A stretch of DNA of 64,000 nucleotides, taken from assembly GCF_000471905.2 (NCBI RefSeq), contig NW_006498192.1, positions 1,487,587 to 1,551,586 on the forward strand. Reading direction: 5' to 3'. Source of the DNA: Amborella trichopoda. Taxonomy: Eukaryota > Streptophyta > Magnoliopsida > Amborellales > Amborellaceae. This document shows positions 24,501 through 36,465 of this stretch, in pieces; positions within the stretch are counted from its first letter, which is position 1, and every line of letters starts with the position of its first letter. A program made the position numbers and the translations under genes. The notes under the pieces were generated by a model. It searched no databases, was not told the DNA's origin, and saw only the letters and a list, made by a program, of their open reading frames with translations.

Positions 24501-24820
24501 TTCTCTGAGACCCCTTTGAACCCATGCACTTAGTCTCTTCCAAGCCCGCTGTGCAACCAAGTCAGCCAGTCAGCCAAAATAAACCTTTTCTACTCAAACC
24601 TGCTCCTCAACCCAACATATGACCCAAATCAGTGGCACGACTAAGAGCACAAGGCCTCGCCGTAAGAAAAGGTGAAATATGATGTGATAGAGAATCTAAG
24701 AAAACTTCCGGCTCTTCTCAGTCTACAACACCCTCATGCTCTTGAAGGATTAACGAATGGCTTTGGTTAAAGTTCTCTCTAACCCAGAAGTCAACAAAAA
24801 GTAGAACCCATTGAGTTAGA
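24501..24820 (+). other. Tat-A linker between gag and protease
   Basis: A decayed low-information stretch with no recognisable motif. It lies where Tat polyproteins have a variable linker. Confidence 0.5.
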
Positions 24821-25660
24821 CCCGACGATTCTATAAGATGTATGCCAATAACCTTTCAGATGACGATCTGCTGCTAGGGGAAAAGTTTCATAATCGCCCC
24901 CTCTTTGTTATTGGCGAATTACATGCATGCCCCATCAACCGAATTATGTTAGATGGAGGATCGGTAGTCAACCTTATTTCAAGGAGGATCCTCCTCGATT
25001 AGGGTTGGCATCCGAAGATCTTATCGACCCACATCATAGTTCAATGGTTCAACCAATCAGGACAGAGGCCAACTGGCACGGTACACCTTCGTTTTAAGAT
25101 CAGTGAGCGGAAAAATTATGCCCAGTTTCATGTAATTGACACTGACACTTCCTACAAGATTCTCCTCGGTAGGCCAGGGCTCCATGACCAGGGGGTGGTT
25201 CCATCAACACTACACCAATGTTTCAAGTATAGCAGAGACGAGAGACAAAATACGATCTATGCTGACAAAAGACCGTTCCCTGTGGCTGAAACTCACTATG
25301 CTGATGCTAAATGTTACTTCATGCATTTGGCGTCATCCCCGAAACCAAACGATGGAGGTCACAAGTCTATAATCAAGGCAACGTCTTTGTCTCATGTAGA
25401 TGTTGAGGATGTTGGAAGAACATTAGTGAACATGTTCAAAGAGGAAGAAAGGCAGGGCTGAATTTTACCCCTAGCAACTCTTCATTCTAACATCCCAACC
25501 ATCATCCCTCAAGAAGCTCCTTCTTCGCTTGAAAAGGAGCCTTTGCCCTCTGCCCCCAGTTCTGAGCCACCTTGGCCAGAAGATGAACCAGAGGTCATTC
25601 CTGAGATTGAGCATGCCATGGGCATAGAATTCCCAGCTTCAAGGATCACCTATACGTCGG
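24821..25660 (+). pseudogene. Tat-A aspartic protease region
   Basis: The plus strand reads RPLFVIGELHACPINRIMLD then GGSVVNLISRRILL (about 24898-25000). The D-G-G-S stretch stands at the place of the retroviral-type aspartic protease active site. It is followed by QFHVIDTDTSYKILLGRPGL and VPSTLHQCFKY (about 25120-25230), the conserved end of Tat proteases. An acidic Pro/Glu-rich tail follows to about 25660. The protease would cut the polyprotein. Confidence 0.78.
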
Positions 25661-26344
25661 ACCAGTAGAAAGTCTTGCATATCCCGATTGCCCTCTTGAA
25701 AGCCGAAGCGGCGCGACAACCACCGTGAAATATTTTTCAAAATTCGATTGTTATAAGTATAGAGGATGCTCCTCACACCGGTGACCAGCTAAAAGTTTTA
25801 GTTTTCTGAGACCTCTAAAGAGGAGAGCAGTTCGATGAAGAGCAACTTTCTTCCCCTCAAGGGTAGGATTCGCTAGCAAACTTAACAACGAAGTTCGCAG
25901 CCTCCAGAGTCAATTGGAGTTCATGCGTATCGCTTCAAAACATCTCAAGTAGTTCGTGTTGGAGACTAAAAGCTATGATGAGCTTGAGGTAAATGTGCCA
26001 CTAATGGAGGCCGAGGCCCCTCCTGACTAGACTATCTATAGCAACCAGGCTCACCAAATCATGAAGAAAATAAACTATGAGCCATTAAGAGGAGAAAAAG
26101 CAATGGCTCCCCATTTCGAAGCGATCCAAGCCACGGCAGCCCACCATGGGGCTAAACAAGGCCTCGGGTATTAGCCTCATGGGGCAATAAAAGTGTCAAG
26201 AGGCATTCAAAAAAAGAAATCACATGAGGTGCAACAAAAGTATGAAGAGAATGAAATCCTGTAGCAATGTCAATCAAAAGAGAGAAGCACTTTATTCATC
26301 AGTTAAAAACTTTTACAAAGTACTGGCAAGAGGAAATGACATGT
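25661..26344 (+). other. Tat-A region between protease and antisense PMD frame
   Basis: A decayed stretch with partial readability on the plus strand (NNEVRSLQSQLEFMRIASKH, MKKINYEPLRGEKAMAPHFE, GAKQGLGY). It may be the linker that follows the protease in Tat polyproteins. No RT motif was found here or further on in this copy. Confidence 0.45.
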
Positions 26345-28455
26345 TCAGAAACTATCGATCATCTTATTGACCTCTACGTTGCGTGCTGCAGGAGAAATCT
26401 CGATGCCCTGGACACGCTCCTTCAGTTTTGCGACCGTTTGAGTCTCCTTTGCCATCGCCATAGTTTTTGACTCAATTGTGCCATTGAGCTCGAAAAAATC
26501 TTCGACCAATGAGGCCTCCATGGCCCTCCTCTGAACCATCTCTATCTCAAGGCCCGCAAATTCCTGCCTTAGTATTCACATCTCTTCTTTGATTCCGATC
26601 ATTCTGTTGTAGCTTCCTTGCGCCTCTCTCTTGAGATCCTACTAACGGCTAGTTATCATGGCCTTCTTCTCGATGCAAGCATCTACCTTCTCGTGACGAC
26701 GCAAGATCTACTCCTCCAAAGAGGCTAGTCTGCTAGTTTCTTCCTCATGATGAAGCACTCTCAACCGCTAGCTTTCCAGCTCAGTTAGAGTTGCATTAAA
26801 ATGGGAAACATTTCTGGTGCACTTCTGACCATAGTAGTCACCGTGAACTCCCTCAGTTTTGCCAAAGCTTCGCCCAACTCATTGAGAGGCACCTCCCTCA
26901 AGCGCTGAAGACCTGCTCTAAGCATACCTACAATCATGTTAGAAACACCACTAAAACCTGACCTAGATGGTGTTGCTGAGACCACTACTACTGAAGAAAC
27001 CTCGACCTCAAGGATCGAGCTTGTTGAAGAGATAGCCATCTGAGCCACTGGCTCCTCTAAAATAAGGGCAAAGCCTAGAGCTTCCCATCCCTCGGACTCA
27101 TCGATAACCGCAGCCTCAACTTGCCTGGGTCCTTCAATGCCAGTCTCGCTGTCTTGACGCTCTCTTATGGAGTTCTCTACTTGCTCTTCATCCTCCTGCA
27201 CTATCACCTCAGCATTAGCAAGTTCAGGAACTGCCTCTTCTATTTGGCCTTTGCTATCCAATTCATCTCTAGCCACGACTTCTTCCATTTGGCTTGCACC
27301 TTCAATAGTCATAACCTCGACCACGAAGAATTCAACTCCCTCATCTTCACGACCTATGCCCATGGTGGCAGCAACATCTTAGTGTTCAGGCAAGACATCA
27401 ACTTCAGTCTCTCCTCTTTGAGTCATATCCCCTGCCTCGGTAGGGGAACTAAGTTCCTGATGCATGGAGGCCACATCAACATCAGAGCCCCTATCTGGAG
27501 CAGTTGTTTTAGGGCCTTCATCCTCGTCAGTCTCCATCCGAGCTGCCTCTGACTCGGGAACTACCCCTGGACTCAAGGGTTCCTCCCCAAGATCCGGAGT
27601 GACCCCCCAATCAGAAGCAATGACAATGAGCTCAGAGCTACCGGAGTCGTCTGCCTCAGTTTTTGAAAAAAAATAAAATAATTCAGGAGAAGCAGAAGGT
27701 GGACCAGAGAGCGTAGAAGGTGATACTGGGGTAGTTCTCAAAAGATTAGAAGAGGAAGAGCTACCTCCTAATTATGACATCATAGGAAGCTTGACACCCT
27801 TTCTCCTTTGAGTACGCCCACTAACTGAAGACGATGCCCGAGTATCGGCAGCGATTGAGGGCTTTCTTTTCTTCCGCCGTGCCGGAGTAGGAGCGGTCAC
27901 TTCAGATCCACCTCCATGAAAAGGCCCTTCACCCAATTTACTATGGGGACCACTCCCGATTAGGGCATTCAAGTCCTGTGGGGGATGCTTTCATCACCCG
28001 GGACTTGCTGCCCCTCATCCCACTCGAAGATGAAACTAAGATTATCGAAGACTCTCCTAGTCCTCATCTTCATTGCAAGAAAAATAGCGAGGCCTCATCA
28101 GCTGCTATCTCGCGTGAAAGCCCTAAAGCTTGCTAGTTTGAGGGATAGTTTAAGACAAATAATGTGTCAGGGGTAGGAGTATCCGCCAGTCTCCTTTGCC
28201 TGGTATCCTGGAGTCAGTTACCTTTTGAATCTTTCTAAGGGTAATTTTTATCCCAATATCCCTTACTGGTGATTCTCCACCAGTTCACATAGGCCTTGGT
28301 TGTTTGGACCCTCCTGTCAAAGTGAGGTAACACATATTTGTTGGTTTCTGTCATCTTTAGACACATAGACTAAGCAGTCCGTATGTGCTCTGGCAGCCAA
28401 CACTCTTGAAAAGTTCCAAACCCTTCCATCTTCCCCTTGTTTACCTTACTCCGGT
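26345..28455 (-). pseudogene. Tail of the antisense PMD frame: acidic, Ser-rich and coiled-coil-like
   Basis: The minus-strand sequence continues downstream of the PMD. Near 28450-28200 it has weak similarity to the segment that follows the domain in transposon PMD proteins (TKAYVNWWRITSKGYWDKNYP). A basic patch follows (RRKKRKPS near 27870). Two Glu/Ala/Val-rich frames come next (27741-27379 and 27363-26785), and a heptad-like stretch (SKTMAMAKETQTVAKLKERV, 26470-26400). The composition suggests a flexible, nuclear-type tail. Function is unknown. Confidence 0.6.
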
Positions 28456-28459
28456 GCTT

Positions 28460-29987
28460 TTAAAAAAACACTAAGAAAGGGAAGCCTTGATCAAGCCCAT
28501 GCTGACGTGTGCAGCGATGGGGGAAGTACCCCTCTAACCTGGCACTGTGCAGAGTCTGACAAGGTAAGACTCCCCCTCTGATGCTCAGGATGAACATGAG
28601 TTCCTTGATGGTTGTTGAAGCACTGTCTAGCTCCTTCCCCAACTCATCAATGAAAGCACGGGCGGTGAAGCTCCAGACCGGAAAGGGGACCCGCCTCATG
28701 TTCAAAGAATCATTCCCAAATAGACCCCGAGTCTCCCCTGGGGTATGGAAGATGGCCCTCTGCTTGGCAATCCTCATCAAGAAGGGCCACAGTTTATCTC
28801 CTGAGCACTGATGCTTGGTGTTGGTGTCATGGAAAGCCCCTAGCCACCTGTATACGTAATGCACAGGGAATGGAGTTTTAAAATCCCCAGGAAATGCCCT
28901 TCCTCCTACAATGCCATTCCCTCCCTCTTTTCCCTTGTAGTCCTTTCCACGGGAGATGGCCCCCAAGTCATAGTATATGTTACACAAGACTGGCTGAGCA
29001 AGGGCATACTCACACCCTCTGGCCATGTCACATGCCACATACAGTACACCTGGACGATTGTCATCTCCCTAATCAGGAAGCACGAATTTGCACAAGAATA
29101 AGGCAAAATACGTGGCCAAGAAGACACGATCATCGCCGGTCTCAAGTTGATATACGGGAGACATCTCTTTTGCAATTGCCTTCCCTTTTCCTTTCGGAGT
29201 GCCCTGACCACCTTCAGGATAATCCCAACAAAAGAATTTCACCCACTTTGTCATTGCTAGACCAGGTAGCAATCGAATGGTAGACCTCAAAGATCTTTTG
29301 AAGACTGGCAGACAGCTCTTCATCCTTCAAGTTAGCACCATCGAAGATGATCAAGTTCGAGAGCATGAACTCGTCATACATAGCTCCGATCATCGGAAGA
29401 CCTCCAATAAAATGAAGATCTAGTAAAGAGACTCCTGCTTCTCCATGTCCAAGAAGCCAGGTATTACTAACATGGCTGCACATCTTCAGTAACACCTTTA
29501 CTATGTTGGAGCAACGGTCATAGTAGCTCCCCGAACACTGGTCCGCTGCTAATAGTGAAGCACGTTCAAGAGTGCTTTTGTACAACACCAATACCTTGTT
29601 GGTCCAGAAAGAGTATCCCTTCACATATTGGTGCTCCCCCCGAATCTGGAGGCCTTTTGCTGACCACACTAGTAGTCCCTTTGCCTGTGCCATTCGCTTC
29701 CCTAAGGGAGGCAAGTTCTCCCTAGAAGCTCTGTTCCTATACACGCAATGAAGAAGTGCCACCCCTTCTTCTGTACTAACGTTGCCATCATTGCCCTCGT
29801 GTACTTCGAAACAAATGGGGTCAATAATAAAATTGATAGTGAGGGGCCATTTTGTTTCGCATACTGGTTGGGTCAGCCAAATGGGCTCACCCCTTGAAAA
29901 AACGTCGCTTGTAAAATCACAGGTGCCTATTTCACCCTCTCTTGGAAGCCTCTTCACATCAGGGATTTGGTATGAAGAACCAGCCAT
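28460..29987 (-). pseudogene. Antisense frame with plant mobile domain (PMD, aminotransferase-like) inside Tat-A
   Basis: The minus strand opens with MAGSSYQIPDVKRLP and reads NTWLLGHGEAGVSLLDLHF then IGGLPMIGAMYDEFML (about 29460-29370), a hallmark of the PMD family. Next come VFLATYFALFLCKFVLPD (about 29125-29070), ARGCEYALAQPVLCNIYYDL (about 29020-28960), FPVHYVYRWLGAF (about 28870-28830), and LEGYFPHRCTRQHGLDQGFP (about 28530-28475), all in the order seen in PMD proteins. It lies between the Tat-A protease and the 3' untranslated region, opposite in sense to gag. Extra antisense frames at this place are known in some Tat/Retand-type elements. The biochemical role is not established. It is broken in a few places. 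Confidence 0.8.
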
Positions 29988-32900
29988 TATAAAAGACTTA
30001 GCCAGTTATGTTTCTCAATACCCAGCACCGATTGCGTACTAACAACTAGCGCCTGTTGAGTCTGTCAACACTCAGTGTCGATTGAGCTTGTCAATGGCCA
30101 GCACCGATTGTGTGTCAATGACTAGCACCGGTGGAGTTTGTCAACACTCAACACCGGTTGAGATTATCAAAGCCCAACGCTGGTTGTGTCCTCCAAAGGC
30201 CAGCATAGGTTGTGATTTGATCTCTCACACGTGCCACAAATCCTAGTCGTGACACCTCAAACTCAGCTGTGCCAACTGGTAACCGTCTCCACGTCCTTCG
30301 GCGCCGCCTGACACATGAGCGAATCCCAATCGTCACCACATCTCGCTGCTCTGCTTGACACACCAAAGAGGTAACCGAGCACTTTCCTTGCAACGATTCA
30401 CCTCCCACGACGGTTCACCTCCTGCAACTGTACACCTTCCACGGCGGTCCACCTCTCGTGATCGTTCGTCTCCCCTTAAAACGTCTCCTACATGGCCAGA
30501 AACCTAGTAAAAAACTCTCCCGACTACGTTTTGGGCTGAGATGTCACCAGAACCTCATCGAAAACATCTGCAAAGTATCCCTAAGTCCCCGGCTACAACA
30601 CCACTAACAACGTCAGAAAGTTACCACAACCCCCAAGAAACTCCTTAAAACTCCTCGAAAAACTCTCAAGATGTGCAAAAATGCTCACTATTCCACTTCC
30701 TACCTCTTCTACCAAACAAAAATGCCGTCGGAACCTCTTTTGTTTCTCGAAAAACTCCTCAAACAACTCTCCTTTATCGCTACTTTCCCAGCAACTTCAC
30801 AAAATTCTTGGCAAAGTGCTCGCCGAAGGCCTTCCCTACAAAACCATCGAGAATCCCATTCTTTGCCGAAAACTGTCCCTGCAAAACTTTTGCTGGAGTC
30901 CCACTGCTTGCCGAAACTTCAACCAAGCACCCTCTCCTTACTGTTAAGAAAATGTTTGCTTAAGTCTTTTTACTAGTGGTGAGAAGTGAGGGAAACGAGA
31001 TTTTACCCCCTTATATAGACCACACAACCCTCAATTGTCCCTCACAAACTAGGAATTACAGTCACGTCCAATGGAAGCCAAGCGACGATGAGCCGGGTTG
31101 GGCTTTGACTCGAGGCCTGAGGTAACTCTCTTCATTCCATGGCAAGCACAGGTTGACTTGGCGCTGGGTGAATTCTAACCAACCGAAGCGCTGGTTGACT
31201 TGGAGCCGGGTGAATTCCAAACAACCTTAGCGTTGGTCGACTTGGAGTCGGGTGAGTTTCAAAACAACCCAAGCACTGGTTAACTTAGCGCCGGCTGTGT
31301 TCAAACAATATCATGGGTCTTTCACAACGTCAGCTGAGTTTCTAACAACCCAGTGCCAGTTGAGTTTCTAACAACCCAGCGCCGGCTGTTTTTGTGACAA
31401 CTCAGTGCCGGTTGAACACTAGCAAGAAACCATTAGCGCTACACTTGGTGCTGGATGTATTTCCAGCAACCTATTGTCACCTATTCCAGGCTGAAGCAGT
31501 GTGAGTCCTACCACTATCCCCAGTGGTGTTGTACCTAAGTTATTGAACCCAAGCCGTGACCTATCATCCCCAATGGAGTTTTACCCAGGCTGTTGCACCC
31601 AAGCTGTGACCTATCATCCCCAATGGAGTCAGGAGCAGGCCACTATCCCTCATCCTCAGTAGGAGTCACACCCATACTGTAGCCCTTTATCCCCAATGGA
31701 GTTAGGCTCATTCTTACTTCTCCAAACCCCGGTGGGTCTGTTTTACACTAAGCTATCTTATCGCGAAGGAGTCGGGTTACCGGTCATAAGCCAATTCTCC
31801 ATAGAGCCTAATCTTTCACCCCAGGGAACCACACTTGCCCCCTTAAGCCCTAGTGAAGTCCACTTCTGTTTGCCATCCTTCATCAGGTCACCATTCCCAT
31901 CTGAGCCCTCAGTTTGTGAATGGTCTTAACCATTTTATCCCCAGGGAGTCGGATTGCCATCCACAGACCTATTCCTCATGAAACTCTACCTACATGGTGA
32001 TCAATCCTTTGTCCGTGCTGTATGACCCTAAAGTGCACAACCTCGGTCTGTGCTGCATGACCCCAGCCGCGATCCATGCTGCCCGACTCTAAACTACATA
32101 GCTTTAGTCCAAACTATATGACCTTAAATTGTAGCGGAGGTCTAGTTGCACGACCCTAAACTGCACGATTCACGCTGCATGACCCTAAAACTGCACATCT
32201 ACGGTCCGTTTTGCATGACCCTAAACTGCACAGCCTTAGTCCGTGATGCACGACCCTAAATTACACAGCTTTGGTCTCAACTATATGACCTTAAAATGTA
32301 GTAGAGGTCTAGTTGCACGACCTTAAACTGCACAGTCCTAGTTATATGACTTTAAACTACATAACCACAGTCTAGCTGTACAACTTTAAACCATAGTCTA
32401 TGTCTTAGCCGCATGACGTTAAAGGGCTCAACATCATGGTCCAAACTATATGACCTTAAACTGTAGTGGAGGTCTAGTTGTACGACCTTAAACTGCACAG
32501 TCCTAGTTGTATGACTTTAAACTACATAACCATAGTCCAGTTGTATGACCTTAAAACATAGTGCACGTCTTAGCTGCATGACGATAAACTGTTTTGCACT
32601 GGTCCTAGAGGTATGACCTTTAAAACTCACCCCCACAAATCCGCACACCCCTTTACGTGCACTTTTATGCATGCCTTCCCTAACATACCTGTTAGTGTAC
32701 GTCTGCCACCTTCATTACCTCCCTAGTGTGTCCATTCACTTCATCACCATACCTAATTCCCCAATGCGTCTTACCCACACTCACAAAAGGGCGAACCATC
32801 CTGCCATCCATACTCGTTGTAAGTTAGTGGGTCACCATCTTCCACTCACATTTCATACATCATCCGTCTTTCATAGGTAGCCTAATGCCATTTCCTCAAG

Positions 32901-33165
32901 TGCGTCAAACCATCACCATACTCAATCCATGGCCTCTATAGCCAGCCTTCCATCTCCATTATGGTTTAGTTGTATGACTTTAGACCATAGCGCACGTTTA
33001 GGATGCATGACATTAAACTGTTTCGCACAGGTCCCGAAAGCACGACCTTAAACACGCCTTCACAAAAGAATGAATAACGGGCATGGTGTATACTTAAAAA
33101 AGGGAATGCTATAAGTAAAAATGACGGATTCGCGATGGATGCTATAAGTAAAAATGACCGTGGCC
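29988..33165 (+). other. Tat-A 3' untranslated region with tandem arrays
   Basis: This matches the Tat-B 3' untranslated region in reverse complement. It starts with short repeats of about 30 bp carrying CAGCACCGATTG-type cores (30020-30200) and continues with unique sequence (30200-31100), further CCGGTTGA-type repeats (31140-31450), unique CCCCAATGGAGT repeats (31510-31960) and the GACCTTAAACTG array (about 32000-33060). Three overlapping frames at 30671-30976 are chance. No gene is seen. Confidence 0.75.
32000..33060. repeat. GACCTTAAACTGCA array in Tat-A 3' untranslated region
   Basis: This is the reverse complement of the array at 5690-6960: units with CATGACCTTAAACTGCAC and CTATATGACCTTAAACTGTA, variably spaced. 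It is interrupted by unique sequence at about 32640-32940. Confidence 0.85.
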
Positions 33166-36100
33166 ACCTTGCATCAAAACACCATTAAAGGTGGTTGTTT
33201 TTACAGTCATGTGCAGTCAATTTCACGGCCTATAACTCACTCGTTCCAAGTCGGATCGCTCCCAAATTTGGTGAGAGTGTTCGTCTCTTCAAGACAAGCG
33301 TTTCAACATGTAGTATGCCCGGTGACGATGCCCAAATAGAGAGAAAAACGGAATGAAAGTCGCTGATCGGTGAAGGAACTTGCAGAAAATTCAGCAGCAG
33401 CACGCCTCATTCGAGCAGCCAGATCATGATGCTGACATACCCGATCGATACGAAACCAATTGCATTATGTGCGCGAGGTCTGAGACTATCTTTGGTCCGA
33501 ACCTCGGGTACGATGAACGGTTGAATTTCACACATGAAGTCATGAAAGCTACTGTAAATTTTGGCCACAAGGTGTAAAGATTCCGATCAAAAACTAAATA
33601 CGACAACATATTCATTAGGACATGAAATCAAGTTATGTTCGTTGCAACGTGATCGGGACGACATGCTCAATGTGATTCAACGAAGAAGTCACGAAGAAAT
33701 ATCAAGGAATGATCCGACAATTGATCTGAAGTTTTCAAGATTCATCCAAGATTCAAGTCCCATAATCATGGCTCAAAAACATGATTCATGGCTCGAAGTT
33801 GGTATCAAAATGATCGCCACGAAGAGCCCTATAAGAAAATAATAATCTTTCGATCAAACGGGCATTAGAACGACCTCGAGTCAGCCACAAAGGATCATGC
33901 AAGTTCTCGGGCAGCAATAGGGACTTTTGTGAAATTTCACATATTGTTAAGAAGGGGCAAAATAGTCCTTTTGCGGCCATTTTTAGAATTTATTTAAATT
34001 CAATTAAATTGTAATTATCTTCAATTCTTGGTAGGTTTTGAGTGTACACCCACGTTTTAGCCCAATTCTTTGTAAACTGGCAATGCCTCATTATATAGAG
34101 GATGAATTCATTCGTCTTTGATCAATCAATAAAATTTTGATTTTTTCTTGAGCTTTTGGGTACGTCTTGGAGAGAGAGAGAGGAGAGAGAAGAAAAGGGC
34201 TGATACCTTTTGAGCAGGTAACTTTCTCTTTCCTCCCTTCTTTCTCTCTCCTCCCCTCTTTCTCTATCTCTCTTCTTCTCATCTTTATCTCTTTCTCTCC
34301 CCTCTTTCTCATCTCTATCTCTTTCTCCCTCTTCTTCTCATCTCCCTCTCCATCCGTTCTTCTCTTCTAATGTAGTCGGTGAAGCCTAGTGCCGGCTGGA
34401 TTTCTTTCTCCTCTCTTCTGTCACAGTCGACGAAGCATAACACCTGTTGGATTTCTCTCTTCTCATCTCTATCTCTCTTTTCTCTCTCCTCTTCTTTCAT
34501 TCCCAGCATCAAGTGGGATTTTCTCTCTCCTCTTCTTTCATTCTCAGTGTTGGGTGTATTTTTTTCTCTACTCTCTTCTGTCACAATCGGTGAAGCCTAG
34601 CACCGGTTGGATTTTTCTCTCGTCTCTTCTATTACAGTTGTCGGAGCCTAACGTAGGCTAGATTTCTCTCTCTTCTCTTTCGTATGCAGTCGGCGAAGCT
34701 TAACACCGACTGAATTTTTCTCTCTTCTCTACTGTTGCAATCGGTGAAGCCTAGCACCAGTTGGACTTTTCTCACTTCTCTTCTCTTAGAGTGCACGAAG
34801 CCTAGTGCTGGCTGGATTTTTCTCTCTCTCTCCTCTATTGTAATTGGGGAAGCCAAGTGCTAGCTCGATCTCTCTCCCTTGCTTCTCTCCCATCACAATT
34901 GGCGCAAGTCTAGTGCCGGCTGGTTCTCTTCTTCTCTTCTCTTCTAACACAGTCAGTGAAGCCTAGCGTCGATAGTGTTTCTCTCTCTTCTCTTCTGACA
35001 CAGTCGATGAAGCCTAGCGCCGAATGCATTTTCTTGCTCTTCTCTTTTGACATAGTCAGTGAAGCCTAGCGTCGACTGCATTTCCTCTCTCTTCTCTTTT
35101 GACAGTCGGTAAAGGCTAGCGTCAACTGTATTTTTTCTCTCTTCTCTTAACACAGTCAGTGAAGCTTAGTGTCAACTGCATTTTCTCTCTCTTCTTCAGA
35201 CACAGTTAGTGAAGCCTATCACCGACTGCATTTTCTCTCTCTTTTTCAGACACAGTTAGTGAAGCCTAGCACCGACTGTATTTTCTATCCCTGCTTCTAG
35301 AACAGTCGATAAAGCTTAGTGTCGACTGCATCTTCTCTCTCTCCTCCTCGATATAACACAGTTGGTGAAGCTTAGCATCGACTGCATTTTCTCTCTCTTC
35401 CTTCTAACACCATCAGCAATGCCTAGTGCCAACTGTATCCTCCTTCCCTCTCTCTCTTTTATCCTCTCGTCTTTTCATACTCTTCGCTTCCTTTCTTCTC
35501 CCTCCTTTCTATTCTCTTCTTCTCTTATTTCATTTCTTATTCTTCCCTCATAACCATCATTCTGCTACTCTTTCGTTCAACAAAGAGGGATTGAGGTTAG
35601 CCTCTCATGGTAGTCTTATCGTCTAGCCGTAATGTTGTTGTGCCAGGATTACTTGGCCCGCTCTATTGCCACGACAGACTGACCAATGTGCTTAGCTAGT
35701 CGGTACTTGTAATGACATCTAGTAGTAATCCTATGAGCCGGTCTTAGATACTGTGTTCGGTTTGCTACCATGTTAAGCTAATTACTCACCGGCTTAGTCA
35801 CCGCTATGATCCTTTCACTTAGTCGAATTCTTCTCTACCCTGTTTTTCTTCTCTTCTTCTTTTTGAATGCGCAAGCTTGTGTACGTTCATCATAGAGGAA
35901 AAGGGTGAGGTCTGAGCCACCTGTCTTATAACCTTTGCCATATGTGTGTGTAATTTTAGAAAACAAAATAATACAAGCCAAGAGAGGCGATTTTGAACCA
36001 ATTTTATTACTAGAGGGCTTTCTTCGTGATCTAATAGGGCGCCCACGTGAGCCAGCCCAAGTATGTCCCGAACCCACCTTAAATTCATCCCTCACCAGTT

Positions 36101-36235
36101 GGTAATACCTGCCCCCGTTCTCGAACGAATTCTCGAGAGAGCAATCTCAAAAACATCTTGGGTCTTCCCTCGAAACTGGAGACGCGTGCCGCTCGATCCC
36201 CAAAAGGATCCGACGGGCGAGATCGAGGCACCTAA
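33166..36235 (+). repeat. Tat-A 3' LTR
   Basis: This is collinear, in reverse complement, with most of the Tat-B LTRs. It starts where CAAAACACCATTAAAGGTGG matches LTR sequence and ends at GGCACCTAA near 36235. It includes a CT-rich tract (34165-34375), the 50-bp minisatellite (about 34380-35440), a TATATAG at 34092 and AATAAA at 34128. Its last 290 bases pair with the 5' LTR fragment at the window start. Confidence 0.85.
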
Positions 36236-36465
36236 ACAGTTCCACTTCGTAATGCCTTCACACACCCACACACATAATCCCCAGCGCGCTTTGGGGTTTT
36301 CGATAGGCGATGGCTTTGCAAGAACTACTCCATATGCCACCTTGGCTAGGACATCACACCATCGAGGTGCCAATTACTACGAATGGGGGAGCGACAACCC
36401 AGACATCATCTACTCTAACTCTCGTCCTATCATTAGACGAGTCGGAGAGGTCACAAATCAATAGT

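Larger units (their letters stand above)
1..36235 (+). mobile_element. Tat-A: plus-strand Ty3/gypsy Tat-lineage LTR retrotransposon, split by Tat-B
   Basis: The element runs from the last part of its 5' LTR (left edge of the window) to its 3' LTR end near 36235. Parts in order are 5' LTR end, primer site, leader, the nested Tat-B element at 526-20450, gag, protease, an antisense PMD region, a repeat-rich 3' untranslated region and the 3' LTR. The leader before the insertion and the sequence after it both match the corresponding uninterrupted part of Tat-B, which is what identifies the two halves as one element. No RT, RNase H or integrase is seen on the plus strand of this copy. The two LTR ends differ by roughly one base in five by eye, so it is old. 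It is broken, with dozens of breaks. Confidence 0.85.

Noticed and set aside
27121-27552. 143-residue plus-strand frame in Tat-A
   Set aside because: It is opposite the acidic tail of the antisense PMD frame, and its composition is that of a shadow frame.
28894-29283. 129-residue plus-strand frame
   Set aside because: It is a shadow of the PMD frame, whose motifs are clear on the minus strand.
30671-30976. Three overlapping plus-strand frames of about 90-100 residues
   Set aside because: All three frames are open over low-information sequence in the Tat-A 3' untranslated region; there is no motif.
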